A DNA stretch of 64,000 nucleotides from Spirochaetota bacterium. GTDB taxonomy: Bacteria; Spirochaetota; UBA4802; UBA5550. The translations under genes and the position numbers were made by a program. The notes below the pieces were generated by a model, which was not told the origin of the DNA, made no database searches, and saw nothing but the letters and a program-made list of their open reading frames with translations. Shown piece by piece: positions 1 through 8,281 of the stretch. Where the stretch lies: contig JAGNKX010000021.1 of NCBI GenBank assembly GCA_017999915.1, positions 1-64,000 on the forward strand. Direction: 5' to 3'. Every line of letters starts with the position of its first letter. Within the stretch, counting starts at the first letter, position 1.

Positions 1-204
1 GCAGATAAATTTTAGTTTTTATAGGTTGGGCTATATTGATTTACACAAAAAGAGAGTTATTAGAACCTTGTTAAAAGTGTAACCTATGTGCCCAGTTTAA
101 AATGTAACCCATGTGGCCGTTCCAACAACCCCCAGCCCCCTCTCCTTGGTCAGGAGAGGGGGAAATGCTGGATTTATAAAAGTGTGCGCAGAGGGCGTGC
201 ATTT
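1..204. repeat. non-coding repeat debris
   Basis: No gene is supported here. Two similar direct copies, AAAAGTGTAACCTATGTG at 73-90 and AAAATGTAACCCATGTG at 99-115, look like the terminal repeats left by IS481/IS21-type insertion sequences, but no transposase is present. An 11-bp perfect hairpin follows (arms 136-146 and 152-162, CCCCCTCTCCT stem). It resembles the CCCTCTCC/GGAGAGGG hairpins found between genes further along the window. Confidence 0.5.
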
Positions 205-846
205 TCAATTGCCACGCATCGAAGGGCCGCGGGATTCCATGACAATGCGGTATTCAGCTGTATCTATCGGCGTTCCCCGGTGAAAGGCCCGGATGATGGC
301 GCAGGTATCTTCAATGTCGCCGCGGTCCGCTCCTGATAATCGCAGGATTTTTTCCGTTACCGGTAATGGCATATTTTCAGGGGATTCTGTCCGCCCATCG
401 GCAAGGCCGTCGCTTCGATGATCGCCGTCGGCCATGAGAAGAAGAACGGCGGGAATGACAATACGGGGATTTGCCGGTGATGATTCCAGGAGAGAATTTG
501 CCCGCCCGAGGGCTTCCATGGCTTCGAGGGCAACATCGCTGGAAGGGCCGAATTCTTTTAAAATCAATTCGACAAGAGAGTCGGCCATGGAGGATCCCGC
601 GGTGATGGCGTCGGTCAAATTTTCCGTGGGGTCATAGCCGAGGCACTCCTTTGCGTGACCGCACCACCGGGCGCATCCCATGGAGAGGCGGGGATTCTGC
701 ACGGTGGCGCCGCATTTATTGCAGCGTCGCCGCGCGTCGTCCTTGAAAAACTCAACGTCGTTCCCGCACGAAGAGCACCGGACATTGAAAATGTCACCGG
801 GACGCCAGTAGCGAGTGTCCTGGCCGGGGCACATGGTTTTGTTCAT
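205..846 (-). CDS. zinc-ribbon protein coupled to an Rrf2 regulator
   Basis: A 213-residue protein. I chose the ATG at 846 because it overlaps the stop of the upstream Rrf2 gene (ATGA), a translational coupling; the longer reading frame would run back into that gene. The N-terminal third has CxxC pairs (CSSC, CNKC) and a CARWCGHAKEC cluster typical of a metal-binding ribbon. The rest is helical and somewhat like a degenerate HD-type helical domain, though I cannot find a complete HD metal motif. Function is unknown. Coupling to Rrf2 suggests it senses or responds to the same redox or iron-sulfur signal. The family assignment is uncertain. Confidence 0.75.
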   Translation of the reverse strand: MNKTMCPGQDTRYWRPGDIFNVRCSSCGNDVEFFKDDARRRCNKCGATVQNPRLSMGCARWCGHAKECLGYDPTENLTDAITAGSSMADSLVELILKEFGPSSDVALEAMEALGRANSLLESSPANPRIVIPAVLLLMADGDHRSDGLADGRTESPENMPLPVTEKILRLSGADRGDIEDTCAIIRAFHRGTPIDTAEYRIVMESRGPSMRGN

Positions 847-1268
847 CTGGGGGCCTCCACTCTGTAGGCTTCGGAAATATCGGAAATATATGTGGATTTC
901 AGGTGCTTCCTGAAAATATCCCACATCGTTCCCATCGAATCGCCCAGTATGCAGCGCTTTTTGTTGCAGGTCTTTTTACGCATCAGGCAGGCCCTTTCTT
1001 TCAGAGGACCCTCAATGGCCTCGTACACGTCAAGAAGGGTGATGGCACCGCTCTTTTTTGCGAGAGTGAATCCTCCCCGGGGGCCGCGGGTCGACCTGAC
1101 AAGGCCGCACCGGGCCAGGCGCTGTAGCACCTTGGCCAGGTGGTGTTCCGATACGCCAAGGCGCCCGGCAACGTCCTTTGCGCTGGAGAGGCCGTCCCTG
1201 GAAGCCATGACGGCCATGGAGTGCATCGCCAGCGAGACCGCGTCAGAAATGAGAATGCCCTGTGACAT
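843..1268 (-). CDS. Rrf2-family transcriptional regulator
   Basis: A 141-residue winged-helix regulator. The recognition region (about residues 25-70) contains AKDVAGRLGVSEHHLAKVL followed by the Rrf2 signature GLVRSTRGPRGGF. Three cysteines later in the protein (C-x6-C-x4-C) match the position of the iron-sulfur ligands in IscR/NsrR-type members, so a cluster-sensing role is plausible but unproven. The ATG at 1268 has AAGGA eight bases upstream and gives the usual Rrf2 length; an in-frame extension to 1301 would cross the predicted promoter. It is first in a two-gene operon with the zinc-ribbon gene. Confidence 0.92.
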   Translation of the reverse strand: MSQGILISDAVSLAMHSMAVMASRDGLSSAKDVAGRLGVSEHHLAKVLQRLARCGLVRSTRGPRGGFTLAKKSGAITLLDVYEAIEGPLKERACLMRKKTCNKKRCILGDSMGTMWDIFRKHLKSTYISDISEAYRVEAPR

Positions 1269-1286
1269 GATCTGATTCCTTAAAAT

Positions 1287-1329
1287 GGTATTTCGGTACA
1301 ATAATACCTAATAAAAGCGGATATGTCAA
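1287..1329 (-). promoter_or_regulatory. promoter and candidate Rrf2 operator
   Basis: Read on the minus strand: TTGACA (1329-1324), a 17-base spacer and TATTAT (1306-1301). An inverted repeat GGTATT-N10-AATACC (1287-1308) overlaps the -10 and start region, which fits autoregulation by the Rrf2 protein encoded directly downstream. The promoter match is strong; the operator role is inference. Confidence 0.7.
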
Positions 1330-1509
1330 TCGAAAAATTAATGCGGAGATCAAGCCGGTGACTCATGTCGTCACCATGTCATTGCCGGAGGCAACGGGAG
1401 GTATGGCATGAAAAAATTCAAATTCGCGCTTGACATTGATTGAAGACGGTATTTTAAAAAAGAGAGCGTCAATGACCATTTTAATCGGAAGCAATCAGCC
1501 AGGTATGGT

Positions 1510-3261
1510 ATGCAGGAAAAAACAGACAAACAAGCTCTTTCCGGTTTCAGCCTCATACGCAAGGTCAGTGCTATCGATAACCCGATTCTCCGTCATTTTA
1601 TAAAAAAGCATAAACTGGACGATCGTGACTCGCTGCTCCTTGGGGTCCTCCTGGACCTGACCGACCAGATGAAGACACCCATCAAGACCACCTATCGCGC
1701 TATTGCGGACACGACTGAACTCACGACCATGCAGGTCTATCGCAGTATCGGATCCCTCCATCGGAACCGGATCATAGAGTATAAACCGAGCGGCGATTAT
1801 GTCCACATATCATTCAGGGATATCGATGAATCGATCGAGGAGATTACTCTCGCCTATGAGAACGCGAAAAAGATAAAAAAGATAGAGGAGTATCTCGCCT
1901 TTATCCGCGCGCAGAAATATGTTCCTTCGGCCGAACTATACGACCTCATGTATCCTCTTGTCGGAAGGCTTGTGATGGCCAAAGTGGCGGAAGCCTTTCG
2001 TTCGCTGGTCAATTATATCAATGCCCGCCTCGAATCTTCGTTCAGCATCGCCATGTGGAAATACCGGATCACGAGCTTTCGAACGGGCATACCGCTGGCG
2101 GAAATCGTATTGAGAGAGTCGCTCCCGTATTATATCGACGAGATATTCCTTCTTCAGAAAAGGTCGTCGATCCTGCTGGGGCACGTGTCGCGTGACGACG
2201 AAAGATCGGTCGACAAGGATCTCGTGGGCGGGATGCTGGGCGCCATCAATGATTTTATCAAAACATCTTTTAAAAAGTCGAAGTCAGGCGTCGGAGAGAT
2301 CCAATTCGATGAATACCGGATCATGATTTTCGAAAGCATGTATTTTTATGCGGCAGTGGTCCTGTACGGCTCGCCGGACATGGATTTCCTCCATAGGGTC
2401 GACGCCGTCCTGAACGGGATTCATCAAGCGTACTCGCGCCGCTTGAAAAATTTCGACGGCGACATGGCGAAGCTTCAAGGCATCGACGCCCAGCTGCGCG
2501 ACCTTGTCGACGCGACCAATACCTCCGGGGGTTCCGGGGAGAAGGCGTCGCTTGCCAGGGTGAAGGCCGCCGGTGCCCTGCTCGCGATGTTCGCCGTGGC
2601 CGGCGTCGTCTGGCTGGGCTACACGTCATATAGGGACCGGCGGCTCGAGGGGAGGATCTCACATCGAGTCAACCAGGCGCTGCCTCCCTACTCCCATGAT
2701 GTCGACATCGATGTCAGCGGCGATACCGCCTCGGTCACCGGCACGGTCAGTTCGCGGCAGGCGGGGGACGCTATTTCCAGGGAAATACGTGCTTTTAAGG
2801 AGATCAGCCAGGTGCGCAACAGGACAGTGACGGCCGATTTCCGTTCCGTGGAGGCGTATAAAAAGGACCTCGATGAAATGCGGTCACGCCTTGAGTCCTT
2901 CCAGCTGGTCGCGGCACGGCAGGAGCTTGAGAAGATAGTCGTTCAGTTTCCCGCAGGCGTGTCCGCCATGGACAATCCGCAAACGCTCCAGGTCAGGCGG
3001 GCCTATGAGATTTTAAAGCAATATCCGCGCGTCCATGCGGATATTGTCGCCTTCAATGATCCCGCAGGCGGGTACGATGTCAACAAGGCTCTTGCGGAGA
3101 AGCGGATGAGATCGGTGCGCGATTCCCTGGCGGCCATGGGTATCGCCGGGGAACGGCTTCACCTGGTTGATTTTGATCCGGACATCCTTACCTCCGATTC
3201 GCGTTATACCGAATTCAGCGATCGCAGGGGGATCATGATGTTCGCACGGTATCCTGATTGA
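1510..3261 (+). CDS. transmembrane wHTH / BON / OmpA-like protein
   Basis: A 583-residue protein with an unusual layout. Residues 18-105 look like a winged helix (TTYRAIADTTELTTMQVYRS). Residues about 110-345 form a long helical region. One membrane segment lies at 353-371. After it comes a BON-like domain (about 378-443), then a C-terminal region resembling OmpA/MotB (NKALAEKRMRSVRDSLAAMG, then DRRGIMMFA). The usual OmpA GHTD element is replaced by AFNDPAG, so peptidoglycan binding is uncertain. The topology implies a cytoplasmic DNA-binding-like part and an extracytoplasmic sensor. A Ras-like GTPase starts 29 bases later and an HD-GYP gene overlaps that one, so all three are probably one signalling unit. 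Confidence 0.8.
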   Translation: MQEKTDKQALSGFSLIRKVSAIDNPILRHFIKKHKLDDRDSLLLGVLLDLTDQMKTPIKTTYRAIADTTELTTMQVYRSIGSLHRNRIIEYKPSGDYVHISFRDIDESIEEITLAYENAKKIKKIEEYLAFIRAQKYVPSAELYDLMYPLVGRLVMAKVAEAFRSLVNYINARLESSFSIAMWKYRITSFRTGIPLAEIVLRESLPYYIDEIFLLQKRSSILLGHVSRDDERSVDKDLVGGMLGAINDFIKTSFKKSKSGVGEIQFDEYRIMIFESMYFYAAVVLYGSPDMDFLHRVDAVLNGIHQAYSRRLKNFDGDMAKLQGIDAQLRDLVDATNTSGGSGEKASLARVKAAGALLAMFAVAGVVWLGYTSYRDRRLEGRISHRVNQALPPYSHDVDIDVSGDTASVTGTVSSRQAGDAISREIRAFKEISQVRNRTVTADFRSVEAYKKDLDEMRSRLESFQLVAARQELEKIVVQFPAGVSAMDNPQTLQVRRAYEILKQYPRVHADIVAFNDPAGGYDVNKALAEKRMRSVRDSLAAMGIAGERLHLVDFDPDILTSDSRYTEFSDRRGIMMFARYPD

Positions 3262-3290
3262 TGAACGGTTATCTGGAGGGAGAGGGAAAA

Positions 3291-3830
3291 ATGAGCACGG
3301 TTGAATTCAAGTTTAAAATCGTCATGCTGGGGGACTTTGCCGTCGGGAAGACCAGCCTCGTCAAGCGGTTCGTTTATAATGTTTTCGACGATATGTACCT
3401 GACCACGATAGGAGTGCGGGTGATGAAAAAGGAGGTCGTCATCAACGACAGGGGCCAGATTCAAATTACCCTGCTTCTCTGGGATATCGGGGGTCATCAG
3501 GATTTTCAGGAGGTCACACCCCAGTATCTTCAGGGCGCAAGCGGCGCCATTATCGTCGCGGATCAAACGCGCATACAGACGATGGAAAAAATTGAAAGCC
3601 ACATCGGGCAGTTCAGGGCGGAAAATCCCGGCGGCGCCATTGCCATTGCCTTCAACAAGAACGACCTGCGCCTGGAGACGGATAATCCTGACGGGGCGGA
3701 GCGACAGATCGCATTGAACCGGGAACGCCATGGCGATGCGGTATTCAGGACCAGCGCCAGAGACGGTGAAAATGTCCAGGATCTCTTTATATACCTTGCC
3801 GGAACGGTCTTGGGCGGGTTGCGCCGATGA
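3291..3830 (+). CDS. Ras-like small GTPase
   Basis: A 179-residue GTPase. P-loop GDFAVGKT at 14-21, switch I threonine near 38-39 (YLTTIG), DIGG at 65-68, NKND at 122-125 and an SA motif (TSARDG) for base recognition. The residue after DxxG, Gln in Ras and Arf, is His69, so intrinsic hydrolysis may be weak or need a partner. The start at 3291 has a GGAGGGAGAGGG ribosome site; the longer frame from 3258 lacks one. It sits between the transmembrane BON/OmpA-like protein and an HD-GYP phosphodiesterase and probably relays a signal between them. Confidence 0.9.
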   Translation: MSTVEFKFKIVMLGDFAVGKTSLVKRFVYNVFDDMYLTTIGVRVMKKEVVINDRGQIQITLLLWDIGGHQDFQEVTPQYLQGASGAIIVADQTRIQTMEKIESHIGQFRAENPGGAIAIAFNKNDLRLETDNPDGAERQIALNRERHGDAVFRTSARDGENVQDLFIYLAGTVLGGLRR

Positions 3831-4960
3831 AGGATGAACGGCTCAGCTTTTTAGTCGTCCGCTTCGGTATCTATTACGGAACAGTGGATAAGAAGCTTCG
3901 GGTGCGTTTCAGTGACGACGGCGTATTCGCGTTTCTCGGGGAAGAACCGGTAAACATGTGGATGATTCTCTCCGATTTTCTCCCTGAAACGGTGGGAATG
4001 GAAAAGGAAATAATGCGCATTATCAGCGGGGAGAAGGATGAGTGCAGCATTCTGAGCGTGAACAGGCAAACCGGCAACGAAATATTCTTCAACATCTATT
4101 TTCTGCGCGATCACCGTGAACCTGACAATTGCATCGTTGTGATCAAGGACCTCACCAATGAGCTACTCTATCGACAGGCCATTCAGCAGAAAAAAAACGA
4201 GATCGAGCTCCTGCACCAGATTCTGATGAAAAAGAACGCTGACCTGGACATGGCAAACCAGGAGCTGATGAAAAGCCACGATGAGCAATTCCGTCTGAAC
4301 CAGAGCCTGGAGATAAAGGTTCACGAACGAACGCACCAGCTGGAGGAAAGCACCATGCTTGCCCGGAGGCTCTTCAGCCAGACCGTCAACGCGCTGATGC
4401 TTGCCCTAGAAAAGCGCGACACCTATACCGTGGGCCATCAGCAGCGGGTCTCGGAGCTTGCCTGCGCTATAGCCAGGGAAATGAGGCTGGATGAATTCAT
4501 CGTCGAGGGAATAATCGTGGCCGGAAATCTCCATGATATCGGCAAGATCTATGTTCCCAGCGAGTTCCTGACTAAGCCCGGCGATCTTTCCGAGGAGGAG
4601 TTCGGCGTGATGAAGGCCCATCCGAAAATCGGGTTCGATATCCTGAGCGGAATCGAGTTCCCCTGGCCCGTGGCGGCCATCATCCTGCAGCATCACGAGC
4701 GCCTTGACGGGAGCGGGTACCCTTACGGTCTGACGGAGAAGGATATCCTTCTCGAGGCCAAGATTTTAAGCGTCGCGGACGTGGTTGAGGCAATGGCGAC
4801 GATGAGACCCTACCGTATCGCCCCCGGCCTTGAGCTGGCCCTGGAGGAGGTCAAACGGTACAGCGGCATACGCTATGACAGCACGGTGGCGGAAACCTGC
4901 ATCGGCCTGTTTGCCTCCCAAAAATTTGCGTGGAGCCATCTCGCCGGTCACCTCCGGTAA
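3827..4960 (+). CDS. HD-GYP phosphodiesterase with PAS-like input domain
   Basis: A 377-residue protein whose ATG overlaps the GTPase stop (ATGA). Residues about 1-115 look PAS-like, about 115-180 a coiled coil, and about 185-370 an HD-GYP domain with HDIGK (H236, D237) and HHERLDGSGYP. This family hydrolyses cyclic di-GMP or related cyclic dinucleotides. No membrane segment or receiver domain is visible, so control is likely through the PAS-like region or the neighbouring GTPase. The GTPase link is inferred from overlap only. Confidence 0.92.
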   Translation: MKDERLSFLVVRFGIYYGTVDKKLRVRFSDDGVFAFLGEEPVNMWMILSDFLPETVGMEKEIMRIISGEKDECSILSVNRQTGNEIFFNIYFLRDHREPDNCIVVIKDLTNELLYRQAIQQKKNEIELLHQILMKKNADLDMANQELMKSHDEQFRLNQSLEIKVHERTHQLEESTMLARRLFSQTVNALMLALEKRDTYTVGHQQRVSELACAIAREMRLDEFIVEGIIVAGNLHDIGKIYVPSEFLTKPGDLSEEEFGVMKAHPKIGFDILSGIEFPWPVAAIILQHHERLDGSGYPYGLTEKDILLEAKILSVADVVEAMATMRPYRIAPGLELALEEVKRYSGIRYDSTVAETCIGLFASQKFAWSHLAGHLR

Positions 4961-5041
4961 AAAATTCAGTAATGGCGGCACCGGAAAATATGCCGTGAAT
5001 ATTTCAGCAATTTTCGACGGAAGGCCGCAATCGGGAAAAAT

Positions 5042-5635
5042 ATGAAAGTACTTGGCATATACGGAAGTCCCCGGAAGGAGGGGAACAGCGATATCATCCT
5101 TGACCGGGCCCTGGAAGGAGCGGCGGCGGCCGGCGCCGAGGTCGTACGGATCTATGTGAGGGATATGAAGTTTTCCGGGTGCATTGAATGCGGCGGCTGC
5201 GACGAAACGGGCCGCTGCGTCGTCATGGATGACATGCAGGGCGCCTATGAAATCCTCCTGGACGCCCGCGTCATTTTCCTGGCGTCGCCGGTATTTTTCT
5301 GCGGCCTGACCGCCCAGGCGAAGGCCTTCATCGACCGCTGCCAGGCCCTCTGGAACAGGCGGAGGATCGCCACCACACCGGAGGAGCGGAGGCGCCATGC
5401 CGGAGGGACCGGGTATCTCCTCATGGCAGGGGCCGCGTCGGGTCTTTACCTGTTCACCGGCGCCGAGTTTACCGCGAAATATTTTTTCGACGCCCTGGAC
5501 AAGTCCTACGGCGGCGGCGTGTTCATCAAGGCGGAGCACCGGGGCGATGCCGCGGGTAACGCCGCTGACTTGAAGCGGGCCTTTGCATGCGGAGCTGATG
5601 CAGTCAGCCTGGAAAGGGAGGGACGGGGAGAATGA
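5042..5635 (+). CDS. iron-sulfur flavoprotein / NADPH-dependent FMN reductase family
   Basis: A 197-residue flavodoxin-fold protein. It opens with the FMN phosphate loop GSPRKEGNSD and has a cysteine motif CIECGGCDETGRC at about 47-59, as in iron-sulfur flavoproteins of anaerobes. ASPVFFCG matches the second flavin loop. The likely role is cytoplasmic electron transfer or reduction of a small substrate; the partner is unknown. Its stop overlaps the start of panE, so the two are cotranscribed. Confidence 0.88.
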   Translation: MKVLGIYGSPRKEGNSDIILDRALEGAAAAGAEVVRIYVRDMKFSGCIECGGCDETGRCVVMDDMQGAYEILLDARVIFLASPVFFCGLTAQAKAFIDRCQALWNRRRIATTPEERRRHAGGTGYLLMAGAASGLYLFTGAEFTAKYFFDALDKSYGGGVFIKAEHRGDAAGNAADLKRAFACGADAVSLEREGRGE

Positions 5636-6546
5636 AAATCGCCATAGTCGGTCCCGGGGCCGTGGGGCTCCTCCTTGCCGGATATCTCCAGAAGAGCGGC
5701 GCCGCGGTGACCCTGGTGGATGAGCTGGCTGAACGGGCGGTCCTTCTGAACAGGGATGGGATCCGCTGGGAGGGAGCTGAATTGGATTTCAGATTTTCCG
5801 TGCCGGTGACCCTGGGCCTGAAGGACCCGCGGGGCACCGACCTGGTCATACTCTGCGTCAAGGCCTATCATACCGATGGCGCAGCCCGCCAGCTCCGTGA
5901 GTCTGGGTATCGCGGGCCGGTGATGACCCTGCAGAACGGTGTCGGCAATATCGAAATGATCATGGCCAATTGCCCCGGCAATGCCGTGATAGCCGGAGTC
6001 ACATCGGAAGGGGCGAACCTGGCGGCCGAGAATCACGTTCGCCATGCCGGCAAAGGTAAAACCCTTTTCGGGACGGTCATGGAGGGGCGGCCCGACGGCG
6101 GCTTCATGGAGGAATTGGTTGCGACCATGAGAAAGGGAGGTCTTGACGCGGAGCTGTCGGCGGATCCGCAGTCACTGGTGTGGGGAAAGGTGCTGGTGAA
6201 CGCCGGCATAAACGCCCTTACGGCGATCTTCCGGGTGAGGAACGGCCGGCTTCTCGAGATCGAGCCGGCCCGGGCCCTCATGAAGGACCTGGTTCTGGAA
6301 GGAAAAGAGGTCATCCTGCGAAAGGGGCTTAGGCTGATCGACGCGGACCCGGTGGCCCGGGTCGAGGAGGTGTGCCGTCGGACCGCCGAGAATTATTCAT
6401 CCATGTACATGGATATTAAGAATGGCCGGAGGACGGAGATTGATTTTATCAACGGCGCCATTGTCCGGGAAGGGGCGGCGCTGAATATGCCGTGCCCCTA
6501 TAACGATGCCGTTGTGAAGATAGTGAAAGGGCTGGAGAGCTCCTGA
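5632..6546 (+). CDS. panE: 2-dehydropantoate 2-reductase family protein
   Basis: A 304-residue protein with an N-terminal Rossmann fold (IAIVGPGAVGLLLAGYL) and the helical C-terminal domain of the PanE/ApbA family. In coenzyme A synthesis this enzyme reduces ketopantoate to pantoate with NADPH. KVLVNAGINALTAI matches the family's lysine/asparagine active-site region. It overlaps the flavoprotein by four bases. The family also includes reductases of other 2-keto acids, so the substrate is likely rather than certain. Confidence 0.88.
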   Translation: MKIAIVGPGAVGLLLAGYLQKSGAAVTLVDELAERAVLLNRDGIRWEGAELDFRFSVPVTLGLKDPRGTDLVILCVKAYHTDGAARQLRESGYRGPVMTLQNGVGNIEMIMANCPGNAVIAGVTSEGANLAAENHVRHAGKGKTLFGTVMEGRPDGGFMEELVATMRKGGLDAELSADPQSLVWGKVLVNAGINALTAIFRVRNGRLLEIEPARALMKDLVLEGKEVILRKGLRLIDADPVARVEEVCRRTAENYSSMYMDIKNGRRTEIDFINGAIVREGAALNMPCPYNDAVVKIVKGLESS

Positions 6547-6702
6547 TAAAAAAATTGATCACTCGTCAAAAAAAAGTTGCATTAAAGGGTAAGGGTGTGG
6601 ATATACACAATATAACACATTTACATGTTAATGCTCACAATCATTGGGCTCGCCAGTGATTACGGGATGATTAAAATTATTATTAATTTGTTGAGGGTTT
6701 AT

Positions 6703-7656
6703 ATGAAAAAAATATCTACAACGGTAGTTGTCTTCATCGCCGCCGCTCTGATGGTGACGGGCTGTGAAAAGAAGAAAGATGATGACAAGGGATTACTCCT
6801 GGGCATGGCATATCTTGCGGCTAACGCGTTGCCGCCTACTCAGTATTCAGGCAGCGAACAAAACGTTGCCAGCGCCAGCAGCGCGCTTTTTGCCACATCT
6901 GCGGCAATGTCTCAAGTCAGAATTGAGGCAAATCCGGGGACCGGCATGATGCAAAGCGTATTCGGTGATGTGGACCCGAGCGCAAAAGATGGCCTTAAAA
7001 AATCCATACTTGATGCAGTGAATGCAAATGCAATCGAAAAAATGAAATATGTCAATACATCGTGCAGTGGCACTAATCAGATAAAATTTGATTTAACCCC
7101 TGCTGATGCTATTATTGGCACCAATTATACGATAACACCTGAAGTGCATGTTTCCGGAAGTTTTACCTGTAATAGTGCTGCAACTTCAGGCTCTTACAAT
7201 GTGGCGATAACAATAATCGGAAAAGTTACGGCGACTTTTAACAATACTGTTCAAGTATTTGACATTGTAAATTATCAAAATACAACACCACACAAAATTA
7301 ATTTTAAAGAAGTCTCCGTTAATGGCACTGTAACTATTTCTGATGTTAATGTCACAACCAATGTGTCATTTAACTATTCAGCCCTTCCACTTCCCAGTTT
7401 AGCACTCGTGGTAAATAATCTCAGCGGGGTAGCCATAGCAAGTGATTTGCAAATCGATGGGGGTACAGCTGTAGCGCTTAACCTGAATGTGGCTGAAAAA
7501 TTTAATTTCAATTTATCTCTCCTTGGCATATCAGGATCAGCGTCGGCGATTGTTGATGGAACTGTTAATAGCGAAGAAGTTTACATGAGCTACGGTTTTA
7601 GCGGTGATAATATATTCCAATTTAATTTACCGGCCCAGATCGGATATGCGCGATGA
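6703..7656 (+). CDS. putative lipoprotein, beta-rich
   Basis: A 317-residue predicted lipoprotein. I chose the ATG at 6703 because it begins a clean signal peptide ending in a lipobox (VTGC) and follows TTGAGGG. After the Cys comes a charged EKKKDDDK stretch and then LLLGMAYLA, a start shared with the lipoprotein at 29869-30942. The mature part is rich in Thr, Asn, Val and Ser with alternating hydrophobic residues, suggesting beta structure. The gene is more AT-rich than its neighbours. No known domain recognised. Confidence 0.8.
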   Translation: MKKISTTVVVFIAAALMVTGCEKKKDDDKGLLLGMAYLAANALPPTQYSGSEQNVASASSALFATSAAMSQVRIEANPGTGMMQSVFGDVDPSAKDGLKKSILDAVNANAIEKMKYVNTSCSGTNQIKFDLTPADAIIGTNYTITPEVHVSGSFTCNSAATSGSYNVAITIIGKVTATFNNTVQVFDIVNYQNTTPHKINFKEVSVNGTVTISDVNVTTNVSFNYSALPLPSLALVVNNLSGVAIASDLQIDGGTAVALNLNVAEKFNFNLSLLGISGSASAIVDGTVNSEEVYMSYGFSGDNIFQFNLPAQIGYAR

Positions 7657-7760
7657 TGTAACCAAAGTTTTGTATGTCTGTTTAATTGCCCGGTGTTAAG
7701 GGATATCTGAATTATTTCATTAAAGAGAGGCTGTCCCATATTACGGGATGGCCCCTTTGC

Positions 7761-8204
7761 TTAGTCAAAAGTGATGAATTTGGTTATGTCCGGCGGGTAT
7801 CCCCAGATGAGTTTCCAGCAGACTATGTTGTCAATGACCATTTTAGCCAAAACGTAATTCTTAAATAGATAGTTATCGGTAATATTTTTATTCATTATTC
7901 TTTTCAGATATTTTTTAACTGCATAGGCTAGAATTAAAGAAACAGACATCTTCAGCAGCTTCCTCAGGTCCAGGAAATACTCATAGTCATCCTCCCGTAA
8001 GCTTACATGGAACGTGCGCCACTCGCAGGGCATGCTTTTTTCCTGATATTGCACCAGCTTCCCAAGGCGGGAAGGATTGGCGATATCATCCATTACCTTT
8101 TTTAATAAAGTAACAATCAAATCAGAGCGCGAGATTCCTCTGGCCTTAGCCGCAGAATTGATCAGCCTGAAAATATCGACATGAATATTGAGTGTGGTTT
8201 CCAT
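7761..8204 (-). CDS. tandem ribbon-helix-helix-like protein, copy 1
   Basis: A 147-residue basic protein. Residues 3-39 have a beta strand (TTLNIHV) and two helices like a ribbon-helix-helix DNA-binding unit. Residues 64-101 repeat the pattern (TFHVSLR, then helices ending MSVSLILAYAVKKYL). It ends CWKLIWGYPPDI. A paralogue with the same order and the matching ending CWKLIWGFPANM lies at 50816-51265. The ATG at 8204 begins the strand motif and matches the paralogue's start. The gene is AT-rich with a GATAGTTATCGG motif in its coding region (7868-7879). Function unknown; DNA binding is inferred. Confidence 0.78.
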   Translation of the reverse strand: METTLNIHVDIFRLINSAAKARGISRSDLIVTLLKKVMDDIANPSRLGKLVQYQEKSMPCEWRTFHVSLREDDYEYFLDLRKLLKMSVSLILAYAVKKYLKRIMNKNITDNYLFKNYVLAKMVIDNIVCWKLIWGYPPDITKFITFD

Positions 8205-8281
8205 GGATTTTCTCTTGTCAATAAAAGATAGTATCAATATATTGTACGAATAGTAGTGAAAATCGTTAAAAAAAAATCTGG

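Noticed and set aside
73-115. Complete insertion sequence at the left end
   Set aside because: Only two short direct copies resembling IS ends; no transposase or target duplication.
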